This document shows, piece after piece, positions 61,291 through 64,000 of a stretch of DNA of 64,000 nucleotides (within the stretch, counting starts at the first letter, position 1; every line of letters begins with the position of its first letter). A program made the translations under genes and the position numbers. The notes under the pieces are model-generated. The model was not told the DNA's origin, did not search any database, and was given only the letters and a program-made list of their open reading frames with translations. Origin of the DNA: Oxalobacteraceae bacterium OTU3CAMAD1 (lineage in GTDB: Bacteria > Pseudomonadota > Gammaproteobacteria > Burkholderiales > Burkholderiaceae_D); assembly GCA_024123915.1 (NCBI GenBank), contig CP099650.1, positions 4,588,001 to 4,652,000 of the forward strand, written 5' to 3'.

Positions 61291-63908
61291 TGTCCGATCC
61301 GGTGAGCGCGGCAGGCGGCAGGGACGGCATCGCATCCGAACGCGAGGCGGCGTCGATGCGCCGCCTGTCCCGCTGGCTGCTGCTGGGCGAATGGCGGGCG
61401 CACCCGATGCGCGCGCTGGTGGCCATCGCCGCCATCGCCGTCGGCATCTCGCTCGGCTTCGCGATTCACCTGATCAACGCCGCGGCCTTCAACGAGTTCT
61501 CGTCGGCGATCAAAGGCCTGTCCGGCGTGGCCGATGTGCAGGTGCGCGGCACCGAACCGGCCTTCGACGAGGCGATCTATCCGATACTGGCGCGGCGCGA
61601 CGGCGTCACCGTGGCCTCGCCGGTGCTGGAATTCGACGCCTCGGTCCCCGGCCAGCGCACCGCGCTCAAAATCATTGGCATCGACGTGTTCCGCGCAGGC
61701 TTCGTCGCGCCGGACCTCATCGGCGTGCCGGCCAACGGCGACCCGAATTCCACGCTGGCCGACGATACGATTTTCCTGTCGCCCGCCGCGCAACAGTGGC
61801 TCCAACCCGTCGCGAACCAGATAACCCTGCAAGTCGGCGTCGATCAACTGCAATTGCGCGTAGCCGGATCGCTGCAAAGCGCGCGCGCCGGCCAGCGCAT
61901 CGGCGTGATGGACCTGGGCGCGGCGCAATGGCGTTTCGATAAACTGGGGCAGTTGTCGCGCGTCGACCTGAAACTGCGCGACGGCGTCAATCGCGACGCC
62001 TTCAAGGCGCAGCTGGAACAGGACCTGCAACGCGAGTACCCCGGCCGCTTCCGCGTCAACCAGCCCAACGACCAGGAACAGAACAGCCGCAACGAGGGCA
62101 TGAGCCGCGCCTACCGCGTCAACCTGACGGTGCTGGCGCTGGTGGCCTTGTTCACCGGCGCCTTCCTGGTGTTCTCCACGCAGGCGCTGTCGGTGATACG
62201 CCGCCGCAGCCAGTTCGCGCTGCTGCGTGTGCTGGGCATGGACCGCCGCCACCTGCTGCGCCAGATCCTGCTGGAGGGCCTGAGCCTGGGCATCGCCGGA
62301 TCGGCCATCGGCATCGCCGCCGGCTACGGCCTGGCCGCCGCCGCGCTGCACTTCATGGGTGCGGATCTCGGCGCGGGATTCTTTTCCGGCGTACAGCCGA
62401 CCGTCCACTTCACGCCGGTGGCCGCCGCCGTCTACTTCGCGCTCGGCGTCGGCGTGTCGCTGCTGGGCTGCGCCGCGCCGGCGTTCGACGCCGCCCGCGC
62501 CAAACCGGCGGTGGCGCTCAAATCCGGCACCGAGGAGGCGGCCATGTCACGCCTGGCGACGGCATGGCCGGCCCTGGCCTGCATCGCGCTGGCGGCGCTG
62601 CTGTCGCAAGCGCCACCGGTGTTCGAGCTGCCGATCTTCGGCTACCTTTCGATCGCGCTGCTGCTGGTCGGCGTGATCGCGCTGATGCCGCGCCTGGCCG
62701 CCATCGTCTTCCGCTTCGCCCATAAGCGCTGGAGCGCCGCCACCGCCAACCGGCCCGGCGCCTCGCCCGTGTTGACGCTGACGCTATCGCGCCTGGCCAA
62801 CGCCTCCAGCCAGGCGGGTATCGCGCTCGGCGGCGTGCTGTCGAGCTTTAGCCTGATGGTGGCCATGGCCATCATGGTGGCCAGCTTCCGCGTGTCGCTC
62901 GACTACTGGCTGCGCCAGGTCCTGCCGGCCGACGTCTACGTCAGCACCATCGGCGCCGGCACCACGGCGGGCCTGCGCCCGCAGGAACAGGCGGCCATCG
63001 CCGGCCTTCCCGGCGTGCAGAAAGCCAGTTTCCTGCGTGTGCGTGGCATCTCGCTGGCGCCGGGCCGCCCGCCCGTGGCCCTGCTGGCGAGCATCGTCAA
63101 CGAGCAGGATCCCGCCCAATCGCTGGCCCTCGTCGGCGAGACGAAGCCGCCGGCGCCGGGCGGACCGCCGCCGGTCTGGGTCTCGGAGGCCATGGTCGAT
63201 TTATACGAGATGACAGTCGGCAAACGCGTGGAGATCCCCCTCAACGGCAAGCTCCATCGCTTCCAGGTGGCCGGCGTGTGGCGCGATTACGCCCGTCCCA
63301 CGGGCTCAATTCAAATGCGGCTGAGCGACTACCGCGCCATCACCGGCGACCAGCAGGTCAGCAGCGCCGCCCTGTGGCTCGAACCCGGCGCAAAACCCGA
63401 GGATACCGTGCAAGCGCTGAAGCGACTGCCGTTCGCCTCCGCCCTGGAAACGAGCGCGCCGTCGGAGATCCGCGACATGAGCATGAAAGTGTTCGACCGC
63501 AGCTTCGCCATCACCTATCTGCTGGAGGCGATCGCCATCGTCATCGGCCTGTTCGGCGTCGCCGCCACCTTCTCGGCGCAGACCTTGGCGCGCTCGAAGG
63601 AGTTCGGTATGCTGCGCCATGTCGGCGTCACGCGCGGCCAGATCCTGTCGATACTGGCCATCGAGGGCGGCGCGCTCACCGGCCTGGGCATCGCCACCGG
63701 CTTCGTGCTGGGCTGGGTCATCAGCCTGATTCTGGTTTTCGTCGTCAATCCGCAGTCGTTCCACTGGACCATGCAGCTGCATCTGCCTTGGGGTTTGCTG
63801 GCGGCCGTCGCCGGGCTGTTGCTGGCCGCGTCCGCGCTGACAGCCCTCCTGGCGGGCCGCCAATCGCTGTCCGGCGGGCCGATACGCGCCGTCAGGGAGG
63901 ATTGGTAA
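61290..63908 (+). CDS. FtsX-like ABC transporter permease (LolC/YbbP type, two permease halves)
   Basis: 872 aa. TM1 (MRALVAIAAIAVGISLGFAI) is followed by a large periplasmic MacB_PCD-like domain, a FtsX domain with three TM helices (about 285-420, RRRSQFALLRVLGMDRRHLL), a second TM and periplasmic part (about 500-730) and a second FtsX domain (about 745-860, LARSKEFGMLRHVGVTRGQI). This twofold plan belongs to the YbbP/macrolide-exporter-like family that moves lipids or lipoproteins outward. The ATPase subunit is not upstream, which is unusual; it may lie beyond the window. The next gene overlaps by one base (TAATG). Confidence 0.92.
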   Translation: MSDPVSAAGGRDGIASEREAASMRRLSRWLLLGEWRAHPMRALVAIAAIAVGISLGFAIHLINAAAFNEFSSAIKGLSGVADVQVRGTEPAFDEAIYPILARRDGVTVASPVLEFDASVPGQRTALKIIGIDVFRAGFVAPDLIGVPANGDPNSTLADDTIFLSPAAQQWLQPVANQITLQVGVDQLQLRVAGSLQSARAGQRIGVMDLGAAQWRFDKLGQLSRVDLKLRDGVNRDAFKAQLEQDLQREYPGRFRVNQPNDQEQNSRNEGMSRAYRVNLTVLALVALFTGAFLVFSTQALSVIRRRSQFALLRVLGMDRRHLLRQILLEGLSLGIAGSAIGIAAGYGLAAAALHFMGADLGAGFFSGVQPTVHFTPVAAAVYFALGVGVSLLGCAAPAFDAARAKPAVALKSGTEEAAMSRLATAWPALACIALAALLSQAPPVFELPIFGYLSIALLLVGVIALMPRLAAIVFRFAHKRWSAATANRPGASPVLTLTLSRLANASSQAGIALGGVLSSFSLMVAMAIMVASFRVSLDYWLRQVLPADVYVSTIGAGTTAGLRPQEQAAIAGLPGVQKASFLRVRGISLAPGRPPVALLASIVNEQDPAQSLALVGETKPPAPGGPPPVWVSEAMVDLYEMTVGKRVEIPLNGKLHRFQVAGVWRDYARPTGSIQMRLSDYRAITGDQQVSSAALWLEPGAKPEDTVQALKRLPFASALETSAPSEIRDMSMKVFDRSFAITYLLEAIAIVIGLFGVAATFSAQTLARSKEFGMLRHVGVTRGQILSILAIEGGALTGLGIATGFVLGWVISLILVFVVNPQSFHWTMQLHLPWGLLAAVAGLLLAASALTALLAGRQSLSGGPIRAVREDW

Positions 63909-64000
63909 TGCGTTACTGTTTGGTGTTTTTAATGCTGTTATGCGGCCTGTCCTCGCGGGCGGCGGCGCCCGGATACTCACCGGTCCAGCCGCTGCCGGCC
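63908..64000 (+). CDS. Probable lipocalin-like (AttH/CrtC-type) secreted protein, 5' fragment
   Basis: Only 31 codons are visible before the window ends: a signal peptide (MRYCLVFLMLLCGLSSRAAA) followed by PGYSPVQPLPA. In many genomes a two-part FtsX permease is followed by an AttH/carotenoid 1,2-hydratase-like lipocalin whose mature start reads similarly. The assignment rests mostly on this position. Confidence 0.5.
   Translation, partial: MRYCLVFLMLLCGLSSRAAAPGYSPVQPLPA

Overview
The window looks like a chromosomal segment of a high-GC betaproteobacterium of the Oxalobacteraceae (Massilia / Duganella / Pseudoduganella type). This rests on overall coding style, a PEP-CTERM sorting protein, a large TonB/GH43 sugar locus, several GGDEF/EAL/HDOD signalling proteins and the gene order methyltransferase-rnhA-dnaQ beside a divergent gloB. 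No genome comparison could be run, so the genus is an inference.

Layout. 1-950: the 5' end of an AraC-type regulator divergent from an MdaB-like quinone reductase. 946-2268: a graveyard of an RND efflux pump (transporter and outer-membrane factor fused by deletion) and its divergent two-component system, all broken, ending in a hairpin repeat at 2256-2344. 2345-2927: AT-rich leader. 2928-18956: the most unusual part, a tightly coupled five-gene plus-strand operon (three very large orphan proteins without signal peptides, a three-TM membrane protein, an M15 endolysin-like peptidase). It converges, 1 bp apart, on a 1387-aa membrane protein that joins about 13 Ycf48/BNR-type propeller blades to a KAP-family P-loop NTPase.

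19129-26949: a xylan/arabinan-type utilisation locus (TonB receptor, two GH43 enzymes, an esterase, and a POT transporter that has lost an internal block). A LacI-type operator motif recurs in front of both transcription units. 27202-29820: small orphan genes (one with 33-bp repeats encoding a coiled coil plus a TM anchor) and a sensor kinase. 29937-30011: tRNA-Val(CAC) with terminator. 30077-39902: housekeeping and metabolism (PEP-CTERM protein, dnaQ, rnhA, methyltransferase, gloB, aceB with a divergent LysR regulator, cold shock protein, Hpt protein, upp, AidB-like acyl-CoA dehydrogenase).

40214-47175: c-di-GMP signalling (GGDEF-EAL plus overlapping HDOD gene; REC-GGDIF-EAL protein) with aroC between. 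47313-55055: a 2580-aa RTX-type repeat protein built from two different sets of internal repeats. 55151-58223 (minus): CBS protein, HAF-repeat protein, YihY membrane protein. 58358-64000 (plus): overlapping run wrbA, DUF2069, FAD-linked dehydrogenase, DUF4124, FtsX-type permease, and the start of a probable lipocalin-like (AttH/CrtC) protein cut by the window edge.

The best candidate for an undescribed system is 2928-18956. Its parts suggest an envelope-associated machine or conflict system, but no component besides the peptidase and the NTPase/propeller protein has a function I can assign.
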